Source: Oligoflexales bacterium (lineage in GTDB: Bacteria; Bdellovibrionota_B; Oligoflexia; Oligoflexales; JALZUQ01). From it: a stretch of 34,873 nucleotides of DNA. The notes below the pieces were generated by a model, which did no database searches, was not told where the DNA came from, and saw only the letters and a program-made list of their open reading frames with translations. Position 1 is the stretch's first letter, and each line of letters starts with the position of its first letter. Both the position numbers and the translations under genes were made by a program. Positions 10,101 to 16,606 of the stretch are shown here, one piece after another. The stretch lies in assembly GCA_023301565.1 (NCBI GenBank), contig JALZUO010000033.1, forward strand, positions 1-34,873, in the 5' to 3' direction.

Positions 10101-10337
10101 CGGGTGCAGAACCTGCGCAAAGACAGCGGCCTGCATGTAAGCGATCGTATCGAGCTGGGCTTTAGCGCAAGCGAACAGATCACAGATGCAATCTCAAACT
10201 ACGAAAAATATATTTGCAAAGAAACTCTTTGTACGGAGTTAAACAAAGGCGATATTCAAAAAGATACTTTTGAATTTTCGCAAAAAGTTGAAATAGAAAG
10301 TTACCTTTGTGAAATACACCTACGGGTCATCAAGTAA
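7143..10337 (+). CDS. ileS: Isoleucyl-tRNA synthetase, eukaryotic-like type (IleRS2)
   Basis: Class I aminoacyl-tRNA synthetase charging tRNA-Ile. The 1064 residues exceed the usual bacterial type 1 (about 930) and fit type 2. The ATP-binding signature is HYGH (H54-H57) within GLPHYGHLL, the form seen in eukaryotic and type 2 enzymes. The second signature is KFSKR (597-601) instead of KMSKR. The CP1 editing domain is present: a Thr-rich WTTTPWTLVSN and GTGIVHNAPAFGEDDY. A cysteine pair lies in GCTECTG near residue 510. The long C-terminal part (about 790-1064) replaces the zinc-finger tail of type 1. Type 2 enzymes are known to be less sensitive to mupirocin, so natural tolerance is expected. 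The next gene starts 29 bp inside this one. No stable leader or T-box was seen in the 209 bp upstream. Confidence 0.97.
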   Translation: MKAISPKLDISKTENEILEYWKKTNAFKKSNSIRDESKSYFFYDGPPFANGLPHYGHLLANTIKDTVPRYWNMRGYRVERRFGWDCHGFPVESEIEKKNNLKGRQDVVEFGVDKFNEECRSSVMHYADSWKKTIDRLGRWVDWDQTYRTMDKDFMESVWWVFSELYKKDLVYYSHKIVSYSPRNATVVSNFEANQNYQDVQDPAVTIGFELEGEPGVYLLAWTTTPWTLVSNLSLCVGDDVDYVKVRHEEKGKDFILAKSRLEATFPTKKGKEPAYEVLENIQTSDLVGKKYKPLFSYFKDNPNSFVVLQDDYVTDKDGTGIVHNAPAFGEDDYQVCKKANIPLVDPLDVDGVFKEEAGAFAGLLFNEANKPILAALKESENLVKHETIVHSYPFCDRTETPLIYRAIPSWYVAVETFKDKLIANNQSIHWVPGHLKNGRMGKWLDNARDWAISRNRFWGTPLPIWTCDQNFDHKFVAGSIKELEEKTGESIDDIHKHKIDHLSFGCTECTGTMQRITEVFDCWFESGSMPYAQKHYPFNSQEEFNSSFPADFIAEGLDQTRGWFYTLNILATALFGKPAFKNVVVNGIVCDEKGKKFSKRHKNFEPPDKLMELFGADSVRLFMLNSPVLKGENLNFSDVGVKETTRGVLLPFWNAHSFLTTYAAADGWKPDLELFNGTRKPDLSVNYLDRWVYSRLQSLVAGVHKQMEKYSLNDVVPELLTFLDELTNWYIRLSRRRFWSEGEELSKDTRAAYETLYCVLVSFSKTFAPFAPFICERIFQNLTSELGLEHSSVHHQNAEVASEALRDAELEKQVATSRRIVELGRSIRAKEKLRTRQPLQELKIISSNAALSSVASDFETLFKEELNLKTIAFENEESKYVDYQLKPNLKVLGPRLGKQLGAVMGGLAKIQKTGETAKTVASLRKGETLELAGQSLGLEDFMIVRKPKAAADGFAMASEGDVTAALDTRLSVELKKEGLARELVNRVQNLRKDSGLHVSDRIELGFSASEQITDAISNYEKYICKETLCTELNKGDIQKDTFEFSQKVEIESYLCEIHLRVIK

Positions 10338-11370
10338 AAGACTCATTGCTGCTTTTAGTTTGTTTTTCTTGCTTTCGGGCTGTTACGTCCTTAAGCAAGG
10401 CAACAAGCAGCTAGCACTTTTAAGCGACCGCATGTCATTTGAAGATGCCGTATCCTATGGGCACGTCGAAGCGCAAGAAGAAGTAAGGCTTAGCAATATT
10501 GGCCAAATCAGAGCATTTGCGAGCAAACGCGGCTTAAAAACTGGTAGAAGCTACACGGCTTTTATCCCGATGGAACGCAAAGAAATCAGCTTTCTTATAT
10601 ATGCTGCCAAGCCCTACGAGATGAAACTTAAAAAGTGGAAGTTTCCTATAATTGGAAGCGTGCCTTATAAAGGCTATTTTGAAAAAAAAGATCGAGACAA
10701 GCTTGCCAGGAGAATGGAAGAGGATGAATACGAAACCTATTCGACCTATTCAACTGCGTTTTCTTTTTTGGGGTTTATCCCGGACCCTGTTTACCAAAGT
10801 ATGCTAAGCAGGTCACACCTTTCGCTTGCACATTTGATCTTTCACGAGCTCACGCACAAAACATTCTGGCTCCCAAAAGATGTGCCTTTTAACGAAAACA
10901 TGGCTGAGTTTATTGCAGAAAGAATGACCGAGCAGTACGCCGGCCACTACGGACTCTCTACAGAATTTGTAGAGTACAAAAAAAGACGCGAAAACCGGGT
11001 AAAGTTCGGAGCTTGGCTAAGGACGTTTAAAGCAGATTTAGAGAAAATTTACGACTCTGGGCTAGGTGCCGAAGAAACAGAGAAGCAAAAACAGATATCG
11101 ATAGCCAAAAATAGCGATGCTGGCCACCAGCTGCTGGGTAAAGGCTACGGCTGGATTAAAAAGGCCAAGTGGACAAACCCGCGAATTTTATCAAGCCTGG
11201 TTTATCTGCCAAAGCTAGAGCCTTTTGAGCGCTCTTATGCTTGCTGGCACAGCAAAAGCAAGGTAGTTAATGGAACTTTTACAGCGGGAAAGTACCTAAA
11301 AGCTATAAAGCTGATCAAAGGAAAAGAAGGCTTAGTAAGACTTTCTAGATTATCGGAAGATTGTAAGTGA
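10309..11370 (+). CDS. Predicted zinc aminopeptidase lipoprotein (COG4324/DUF2265-like)
   Basis: The N-terminus is a lipoprotein signal: basic SSKRL, a hydrophobic core and the lipobox LLSGC with the lipidated cysteine at 25, so the protein is membrane-anchored in the periplasm or outer membrane. A zinc-metallopeptidase motif HELTH is at 179-183, followed by FNENMAEF (about 194-201), whose glutamates can provide the third zinc ligand. This HExxH...NE arrangement and the 353-residue length recall the predicted aminopeptidases of COG4324; activity and substrate are not shown. The GTG start lies inside ileS (29-bp overlap) with only a weak AGAAAG ahead of it; no other start gives a signal peptide. 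Its stop overlaps the mgtE GTG by 4 bp (GTGA), so translation is coupled. Confidence 0.85.
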   Translation: MKYTYGSSSKRLIAAFSLFFLLSGCYVLKQGNKQLALLSDRMSFEDAVSYGHVEAQEEVRLSNIGQIRAFASKRGLKTGRSYTAFIPMERKEISFLIYAAKPYEMKLKKWKFPIIGSVPYKGYFEKKDRDKLARRMEEDEYETYSTYSTAFSFLGFIPDPVYQSMLSRSHLSLAHLIFHELTHKTFWLPKDVPFNENMAEFIAERMTEQYAGHYGLSTEFVEYKKRRENRVKFGAWLRTFKADLEKIYDSGLGAEETEKQKQISIAKNSDAGHQLLGKGYGWIKKAKWTNPRILSSLVYLPKLEPFERSYACWHSKSKVVNGTFTAGKYLKAIKLIKGKEGLVRLSRLSEDCK

Positions 11371-12728
11371 CCCAAACACAGCTACATTTTGAACGAATCC
11401 ACGCAGCCATTGTCGATGGTGACTACGATTTTATCCGCCAGGCGTTTAAAGACATCAACGAAGCTGATATTGCTGAGTTTGCACAAGACTTTGAATCGAG
11501 TGAAGTCGTAGAAATCTTTAAATGTGTTGAAGGTGACCGAAAGCCAGAGCTGTTTGCTTACTTGCCGTTTGAGCTGCAAGAAGACCTTCTAGATGACCTC
11601 CCTGAACTCGTGGTCACTTCTATTTTAAACGAAATGGAGCCAGTTGATCGAACCCAGTTTTTAGAAGACCTAAACTTTGTGATCCGAGACCGGTTGATTC
11701 GCAAAATGACGCCCGAAGAGCGTTCGATTGCGCTGCAGCTACTGGCTTACCCAGAAGACTCTATTGGGCGCCTGATGAGTCCCGAATTTTTGTCTTTGAA
11801 ACCCGAAATGTTTGGCCACCAAGCACTTGAGCATATACGCTGGTTCGCAAACTACAGCGAAATCGCCATCCACAACATGTTCGTTATGGATGGAAACAGT
11901 AAGTACCTGGGAGACATCAGCCTTTCGGCAATAGTCATGAGTCCCGGCCAAAAAATTGCAGAAATGATGGCGCCTGCTCTTAAAGGGCTAAACCCCCACG
12001 CAGACAGGGAAGCTGCCGTCGATCACTTTCGAAAATACGAGCAAACCTTTGCACCAGTAGTCGACGAGTCTGGTGTAGTGATTGGAATCGTAACCGCAGA
12101 CGACATCTTAGATGTTGCCGAAGAAGAAGCCACAGAAGATATCCAACAGTTTGGTGCTACAGGTGTTTATGAAGATAGCTACTTTGGTACAACTCTTTTG
12201 GAGCTTTTTCGAAAACGTGGCAGCTGGTTGGCCCTGCTGTTTGTCGGCGAGCTTTTTGCGGTAGCTGCAATGCAGCGCTACGAAGATGTAATCGCCTCCG
12301 TAGGGTTTTTGATTTATTTCGTCCCGCTTATCATTTCATCCGGTGGAAACTCTGGGACGCAAGCAGCGTCTCTGATCATCCGCGGCCTCGCTGTAAAAGA
12401 AATGACCCCTGCCGACTGGGGGAAGGTGTTTAAACGCGAGATACTGATGGGGTTTTCTTTAGGTTTTGTGCTCGCAACCTTTGGAGCTATCTGTTCTTAT
12501 GTATGGGGACAGCCTCCCTACATCGCTATTGTGGTCTTTACTAGCCTCATTGGTGTAGTCACCTTTGGTGCTACAGTCGGCAGCATGCTTCCTTTTGTTT
12601 TAGATAGGGTAGGCTTTGATCCGGCCGTAAGTTCCTCTCCGTTTATTGCGTGTATTGTGGATTTTGCCGGGATCGTAATCTACTTTGGTGTTGCCACCTA
12701 TATACTCACCCAAGTAGGCGTGCTTTAG
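11367..12728 (+). CDS. mgtE: MgtE-type magnesium channel/transporter
   Basis: Inner-membrane Mg2+ uptake channel of 453 residues, the usual family size. Residues 1-130 form the acidic, helical MgtE N domain. Residues about 135-260 form two CBS domains (DSIGRLMSPEFLSLKP and FAPVVDESGVVIGIVTADDILD), the Mg2+-sensing gate. Residues about 275-453 form five transmembrane helices containing the family signature PLIISSGGNSGTQAASLIIR. The GTG start overlaps the preceding TGA by 4 bp. Regulation in the family is post-translational through Mg2+ binding to the N and CBS domains; I see no M-box-like leader, as expected for an internal operon gene. Confidence 0.96.
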   Translation: MTQTQLHFERIHAAIVDGDYDFIRQAFKDINEADIAEFAQDFESSEVVEIFKCVEGDRKPELFAYLPFELQEDLLDDLPELVVTSILNEMEPVDRTQFLEDLNFVIRDRLIRKMTPEERSIALQLLAYPEDSIGRLMSPEFLSLKPEMFGHQALEHIRWFANYSEIAIHNMFVMDGNSKYLGDISLSAIVMSPGQKIAEMMAPALKGLNPHADREAAVDHFRKYEQTFAPVVDESGVVIGIVTADDILDVAEEEATEDIQQFGATGVYEDSYFGTTLLELFRKRGSWLALLFVGELFAVAAMQRYEDVIASVGFLIYFVPLIISSGGNSGTQAASLIIRGLAVKEMTPADWGKVFKREILMGFSLGFVLATFGAICSYVWGQPPYIAIVVFTSLIGVVTFGATVGSMLPFVLDRVGFDPAVSSSPFIACIVDFAGIVIYFGVATYILTQVGVL

Positions 12729-12802
12729 CTGAGCCTCCTCCGCCATTCTGTACATTAGAAAGACTTATTCCACCTCTCAAGATTAAGTAATTTTCCTCGA
12801 CC

Positions 12803-12824
12803 AAAGAGATCTACTAATCTCTTT
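12803..12824. repeat. Perfect inverted repeat between mgtE and serpin
   Basis: AAAGAGAT and ATCTCTTT form an 8-bp stem around a 6-nt loop (CTACTA), 44 bp before the serpin ATG. There is no T-run after it on either strand, so it is a weak terminator candidate. It may be an operator or a leader hairpin for the serpin gene. Confidence 0.5.
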
Positions 12825-12867
12825 ACAAGTCGCAGTTAAAAACACTTTTTATTCAGGGAGAGATAAC

Positions 12868-14169
12868 ATGAAACGAATGATTACTTTAGGACTTGGTTTA
12901 CTTGTAGGGGCTAGCGCTTTTGCAAAGCCAGATGTAAAGCTTGCAGCAGATGCTCAAAACAAAATGGGCTGGCAGCTTTTTGATAAAACCCTTCAGGTAG
13001 CAGCAGAGAAAAACCACAAAAATGTTTTGGTTTCGCCGACAAGTGCAAACATTGCTCTAACTATGGCGATGCAAGGGGCCAAAGGCGACACGCTGAGTGA
13101 AATAAAGTCTGCCTTGGCTTATGAAGGCTCTTCTTTAGTTGAGATACATCAGGCACTAAGCCAATTGATGGTTGATCTAGAAAAAAAGCCAAACGTAGAA
13201 ATGGACGAAGGCACCTCGCAGCGCCTAAGTATCGCAAACAAAATCTGGACAAACAAAAAAGCTTTCTCGGTAGAGCCAACTTTTACTGTCCTGATGAACC
13301 AATACTACCAGCGCAAAGTCTCAGAAGAGATCATCAAAGAGATGGATGCATTCAACCCGTCTGCTGTAGTAGCAGAAGTCAACTCGTGGGTACTAGAAAA
13401 AACAGAAGGAATGATCGCAGATCTTTTAAACAAAGACTCTGTCAATAAAGACACTCAAATGATCCTTGTAAACGCGCTTTACTTTCAGGCTCAGTGGCTA
13501 AACAGTTATGTGTCTGTACCCAAGTTTGACTTTACAAACATCGACGGAAAAAAAGCAGCAGTACCTGCCATCACAGGTAGCCACAAAACAAGCTATGCAA
13601 AAGGTGACGGCTTCACGGTTGTTGAAATGGCTTTTCGTCAAGGCTCTAAAAAATCAGGTAAAGGCCAGTTTGCTGGTGACATGGCTGTTGGTAAAAGCAA
13701 CATTGTCTTAGATGTGATCGTACCTGACAACGGTGTATCTATTGGCAGCGTTATGCAGGATCTAGACTCTAAAAGTTATGACAATATTCTTGCACAAAAA
13801 AGCATGGAAGAAGTTGCGCTTACGGTTCCCAAGTTTAAGATAGAATTCAAAGCCGCACTTAAAGACACGCTAAAACAAATGGGCATCACAAGTGCATTCG
13901 ACGAAGGCCTTGCAGACCTTAGTGGCCTTGGCTTCAACCGCGACGGCTACCCAATCGTAATCTCAGATGTGATCCAAAAGACGGCAATGGAACTAGATGA
14001 AAAAGGTCTAAAAGCTGCTGCAGCAACGGCAGTGCTCGTAAGCCGAGTGACATCTATCGACAACAGCCAACCGGTTGTTGTAAACGCGGATCGACCGTTT
14101 GGAGTTGTGCTTAGAGACACTGCATCTAACTCTATCTTGTTTATCGGAACCATCGGAGACGTTTTATAA
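12868..14169 (+). CDS. Exported serpin (serine protease inhibitor)
   Basis: 433 residues with a signal peptide (MKRMITLGLGLLVGASAFA, cleavage about residue 19), so it acts in the periplasm or outside. Serpin landmarks run in order: NVLVSPTSANIALTMAMQGAKGDT, NKIWTNK, a helix around EVNSWVLEKTEGMI, ILVNALYFQAQW, and ADRPFGVVLRD near the C-terminus. The reactive-centre loop is complete, with an alanine-rich hinge AAAAT (383-387) as in inhibitory serpins. Counting from the hinge glutamate E378 as P17 puts P1 at V394, with R393 at P2; a one-residue shift would make Arg the P1. P14 is Leu (L381) where Thr or Ser is usual. An insertion rich in G/K/S occurs near residues 255-275. GGGAGAG lies 5-6 nt before the ATG, and an intrinsic terminator follows, so it looks monocistronic. 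Target protease unknown. Confidence 0.95.
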   Translation: MKRMITLGLGLLVGASAFAKPDVKLAADAQNKMGWQLFDKTLQVAAEKNHKNVLVSPTSANIALTMAMQGAKGDTLSEIKSALAYEGSSLVEIHQALSQLMVDLEKKPNVEMDEGTSQRLSIANKIWTNKKAFSVEPTFTVLMNQYYQRKVSEEIIKEMDAFNPSAVVAEVNSWVLEKTEGMIADLLNKDSVNKDTQMILVNALYFQAQWLNSYVSVPKFDFTNIDGKKAAVPAITGSHKTSYAKGDGFTVVEMAFRQGSKKSGKGQFAGDMAVGKSNIVLDVIVPDNGVSIGSVMQDLDSKSYDNILAQKSMEEVALTVPKFKIEFKAALKDTLKQMGITSAFDEGLADLSGLGFNRDGYPIVISDVIQKTAMELDEKGLKAAAATAVLVSRVTSIDNSQPVVVNADRPFGVVLRDTASNSILFIGTIGDVL

Positions 14170-14201
14170 GAGACGGCCCACATACAAAGCATAAACAACA
14201 A

Positions 14202-14228
14202 GCCCCTAGCATCTAGTTGGGGGTTTTT
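14202..14228 (+). terminator. Rho-independent terminator after the serpin gene
   Basis: CCC-CTAG-CAT-CTAG-TT-GGG forms a hairpin with a small TT bulge, followed directly by TTTTT. It starts 32 bp after the serpin stop codon. Confidence 0.85.
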
Positions 14229-14382
14229 CTATTTGGCGCTCTTGGTTTTCGTTGACTTGCTCAAGGCAAAGCATCTTTGATAGGGTTTTGACTGTCGGTG
14301 AGCAGGTCAGGTCCAAAAGATCGAACACCCTGCTGCCGTGCGATTAGTGCGTGTTTTCTAGTTTTTATGGGCGGGGGGATTT

Positions 14383-15036
14383 TTGGATCTAAAAAGACGA
14401 AAGAAAATTCAATTTAAAGTTTTTATGTTCCTGTTTAACATACTGCTTGTCTTTGTTTGCTCCTGCGTTACCTCGCATTCTGCTCCAACGGGGGTAAAAA
14501 TTGTAAGAAAAAAAGACACTAACTCAAACAAACCTTTCAACGACCCGCCTTTTGTAAACACCTTAAGCAAAAGTGATTTTTTAAAAAACCACGAAAGATC
14601 TAAAAAAATTCAAGCTGATTTTTCTTCTAAGCATAGAACGCAGTACATGGATGAAACAATAAGTTCACACGAAGTGCGGCGGACTGATATCTACAATTTG
14701 TCCAAAAACACTGTTGAGAACCAACTTCGGGCACTAGATGCAAAGCCATTTATTTATATGAATATGGAGAGCGAGTACTTAAAAATAGTCTACGTATGGC
14801 AGCTCGCTGACTACCATAAAATTATTTGGGTTGGAAAAGGCAATGATTCTTCGTATCTAAAACTAATCTCACGCCGTGGTTTATTTGATCCTAAATTCCC
14901 GCAGCAACGCAGGCTGCGCCAGGTAAACGGCATTAGTGATCTAAGTAAATTTATTGAAAAAATCTCAAGTAAACATGATTTTTCCATATTTCCACACATA
15001 GACAACTACTATATTTGTAAAAATAAATGCTCATAG
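14383..15036 (+). CDS. AT-rich orphan lipoprotein of unknown function
   Basis: No family recognised. The 217-residue product starts at a TTG, with a run of six G (14372-14377) as a plausible ribosome site just upstream. It has a basic n-region (KRRKK), a hydrophobic stretch and a cysteine pair in VFVCSC that can serve as lipobox near residues 24-28. The mature part is very basic and Asn/Ser/Lys rich, with a C-terminal domain (about 105-217) containing YLKIVYVWQLADYHKIIWVGKG. Codon use is more AT-rich than in the neighbours, which may mean transfer or relaxed selection. An internal ATG at codon 15 would remove the basic n-region and is less likely. Confidence 0.7.
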   Translation: MDLKRRKKIQFKVFMFLFNILLVFVCSCVTSHSAPTGVKIVRKKDTNSNKPFNDPPFVNTLSKSDFLKNHERSKKIQADFSSKHRTQYMDETISSHEVRRTDIYNLSKNTVENQLRALDAKPFIYMNMESEYLKIVYVWQLADYHKIIWVGKGNDSSYLKLISRRGLFDPKFPQQRRLRQVNGISDLSKFIEKISSKHDFSIFPHIDNYYICKNKCS

Positions 15037-15054
15037 ATGAATTTTTTGTAAACC

Positions 15055-15088
15055 AGAAGCCGGGCGGTCGTTTTGTGATTGGGCTTCT
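15055..15088. repeat. Inverted repeat between convergent genes
   Basis: AGAAGCC and GGCTTCT form a 7-bp stem around a 20-nt loop between the converging orphan lipoprotein and anti-sigma genes. It has no T-run on either side, so at most it is a weak bidirectional transcription end. Confidence 0.35.
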
Positions 15089-15111
15089 AAACTAGGCAGA
15101 CAGCTAAAAGT

Positions 15112-15480
15112 TTAAAGAACGCCAATGTAGTCGTACCATGCATCTTCCATCGCAACGGTTTCATCTACAGAGTAATCCGGAGCCACAAGGCCTGCATAAG
15201 TTTGCTCAAACAGAGCAGTAGACTGAAAAGTAGAGGGAGCCGGAGACCGCAATACAGCAAGCATTACGGCTGCCGCCAATGCAAAAGCTGCTGTAGCAGC
15301 TCCTGTACGCCAAATTTTAAAAAAACTTGGCTTTTGCTCTTCCGCACTTATGCGCCGCTGGATCAACGCAAGCTCGTTCACGGGGGCGCTGGGCGCTGAC
15401 CCCAAGCCGCTCTTTAGAAACCTTGAAAAACCAGCTTCGCCTTTGGCTGCGTATATATTTTCTTGATCAACTAGCTTCAT
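15112..15480 (-). CDS. Small one-TM protein, probable anti-sigma factor of the adjacent ECF sigma
   Basis: 122 residues with a cytoplasmic N-terminal part (1-55, including ALIQRRISAEEQ), one transmembrane helix (about 58-78, rich in Ala) and a short acidic periplasmic tail (VDETVAMEDAWYDYIGVL). No conserved anti-sigma domain, such as a zinc-binding HxxxCxxC motif, is visible. The assignment rests on position: the ATG lies 14 bp inside the ECF sigma gene, so the two are translationally coupled, and one-TM proteins encoded this way next to an ECF sigma are usually its inhibitor. CnrY-type anti-sigmas are similarly small. It ends the three-gene minus-strand operon. Confidence 0.75.
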   Translation of the reverse strand: MKLVDQENIYAAKGEAGFSRFLKSGLGSAPSAPVNELALIQRRISAEEQKPSFFKIWRTGAATAAFALAAAVMLAVLRSPAPSTFQSTALFEQTYAGLVAPDYSVDETVAMEDAWYDYIGVL

Positions 15481-15973
15481 TTTGTTTATAACCTCTGGTC
15501 GTTAGTAGTTTGCGCATTTTTTTTACACCTTTGTGTACCCTCGATTTTACCGTCCCTGTAGGAATCAAAAGAATCTCTCCTGCCTCCTTGTAGGTAAACT
15601 CTTCGAGCAGCACCAGGACGAGCGCATCACGCTGCTTTTCATCTATCTCATGCAGGCAAGCTTGCATGGCATCTCTTAGCTCAAAAGTTTGATCTTTATG
15701 CGCAGTCTCTAAGGTTAGCATCTTTAGCTTTGCAGCCTGGTTCCAAATACGTTTTCGTTTTCTTAAAAAATCTAAGCATGTGTTTACAGCCACGCGGTAT
15801 ATCCAAGTAGACAGTTTTGACTCGCCTTTAAATTGATGCTGTTTTTGCCACACCTTAAAAAAGATCTCTTGCACCATGTCGTCTATGGCAGCCTCACCTA
15901 CATACCGAAAAGCAAGCCCACGTACCTTGTGAGCATGCTCTTTATATATTTGCTGAATATCTAGCTTAGACAT
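15467..15973 (-). CDS. ECF-type RNA polymerase sigma factor
   Basis: 168 residues with only the sigma2 and sigma4 domains, as in extracytoplasmic-function (group 4) sigma factors. Region 2 covers about residues 8-75 (DDMVQEIFFKVWQ, then STWIYRVAVNTCLDFLRKRKR). Region 4 covers about 105-160 with the DNA-binding helix-turn-helix FTYKEAGEILLIPTGTVKSR. The gene lies 11 bp after the Spy-like gene and overlaps the small TM protein, giving a periplasmic-protein / sigma / membrane-protein operon. An ECF-like promoter precedes the operon, which suggests autoregulation. AAAGG is 8 nt before the ATG. Confidence 0.95.
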   Translation of the reverse strand: MSKLDIQQIYKEHAHKVRGLAFRYVGEAAIDDMVQEIFFKVWQKQHQFKGESKLSTWIYRVAVNTCLDFLRKRKRIWNQAAKLKMLTLETAHKDQTFELRDAMQACLHEIDEKQRDALVLVLLEEFTYKEAGEILLIPTGTVKSRVHKGVKKMRKLLTTRGYKQNEAS

Positions 15974-15984
15974 TGTGGGCGCCT

Positions 15985-16440
15985 TTATTTATTTTTTTTG
16001 CGGCCTTTTTTGAACTTCTTTTCAAAATTCTTGCGCATTTTTACAAACTTTTCCTTTTGTTCGGGCGTAAGAAGGGCTCTTATTTTAAGCATTTTATCAA
16101 ACCGGTTATCACTTAGCTGCGCCTGCACCGACTCAATCTCTTTGTGCTTAGCTCTTAAGGCCTCGGCCGAAGCGTCAGCTTTAAGCATAGCTTGCATCTC
16201 TTCGCGCAGAGTCTTCATTTTATTTTTTTTAAGCTCTTTGTTTGTCGCTTGAGACTCTTGGTGAATAGCAAGAACCTTTGTTTTCTGGTCTGCCGTAAGG
16301 TTTAGCTTTTTACTCAGCATCTCTACTTTTTTTGCTGGGTTCTTGTGTTTTTTGTGGTCACCCTTGTTCTTGCCTTTACCCCAAAACCCAAAGGCGAGCC
16401 CCGGTGCAATTAGTGTCAAAATTAAAATCGTTTTTTTCAT
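15985..16440 (-). CDS. Spy/CpxP-like LTxxQ periplasmic protein
   Basis: 151 residues, very lysine-rich, with a signal peptide (MKKTILILTLIAPGLAFG). Two LTxxQ motifs, LTADQ (48-52) and LTPEQ (124-128), flank a long helical segment; this is the pattern of the Spy/CpxP/ZraP/CnrX superfamily of periplasmic chaperones and metal sensors. A His/Lys stretch (HKKHK, 29-33) could bind metal. It is the first gene of the operon with the ECF sigma factor, so it may be a sensor or co-inhibitor of that sigma (as CnrX is) or a chaperone under its control. Strong ribosome site AGGAG 8 nt before the ATG. Confidence 0.88.
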   Translation of the reverse strand: MKKTILILTLIAPGLAFGFWGKGKNKGDHKKHKNPAKKVEMLSKKLNLTADQKTKVLAIHQESQATNKELKKNKMKTLREEMQAMLKADASAEALRAKHKEIESVQAQLSDNRFDKMLKIRALLTPEQKEKFVKMRKNFEKKFKKGRKKNK

Positions 16441-16471
16441 AATTCACGCTCCTATATGTTTATCTGCCATT

Positions 16472-16499
16472 AGGACGCCAAGCTTTAGGAAAAGGTTCA
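16472..16499 (-). promoter_or_regulatory. Candidate ECF-sigma promoter of the Spy-sigma-anti-sigma operon
   Basis: Read on the minus strand, TGAACC (16494-16499) is followed after exactly 16 nt by CGTCC (16473-16477), then TAA. This fits the general ECF pattern of a GAAC-containing -35 and a CGTC-type -10. Transcription would begin near 16465, giving a short leader with AGGAG before the Spy-like ATG at 16440. The implication is positive autoregulation. Confidence 0.55.
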
Positions 16500-16556
16500 G
16501 TAAATATTTATATATTTAAAATCAGTAAGTTATATCACCTAAACAGCCTAGACACA

Positions 16557-16606
16557 GAAAAAAAGAGAGCCAGTGACCGCATCCCAAAATGCTCACCAGC
16601 TCTCTT
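16557..16606 (-). terminator. Strong minus-strand Rho-independent terminator
   Basis: AAGAGAGC and GCTCTCTT arms (8 bp) enclose further paired segments GTGA/TCAC and GCAT/ATGC around a 6-nt loop, with small 2-nt internal loops. On the minus strand the stem is followed by seven T (16558-16564). No protein gene on that strand ends here, so it must end an RNA transcribed from the 16.6-16.95 kb stretch, or act as an attenuator ahead of the Spy operon. Confidence 0.85.

Noticed and set aside
14291-14340. Hairpin AGCAGG/CCTGCT whose 5' half (GCAGGTCAGGTCC) matches the SRP RNA domain IV 5' strand
   Set aside because: The loop is CAAAA instead of GGAA and the 3' half lacks the required GGAAGCAG element, so the SRP54 site is missing. 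Probably chance.
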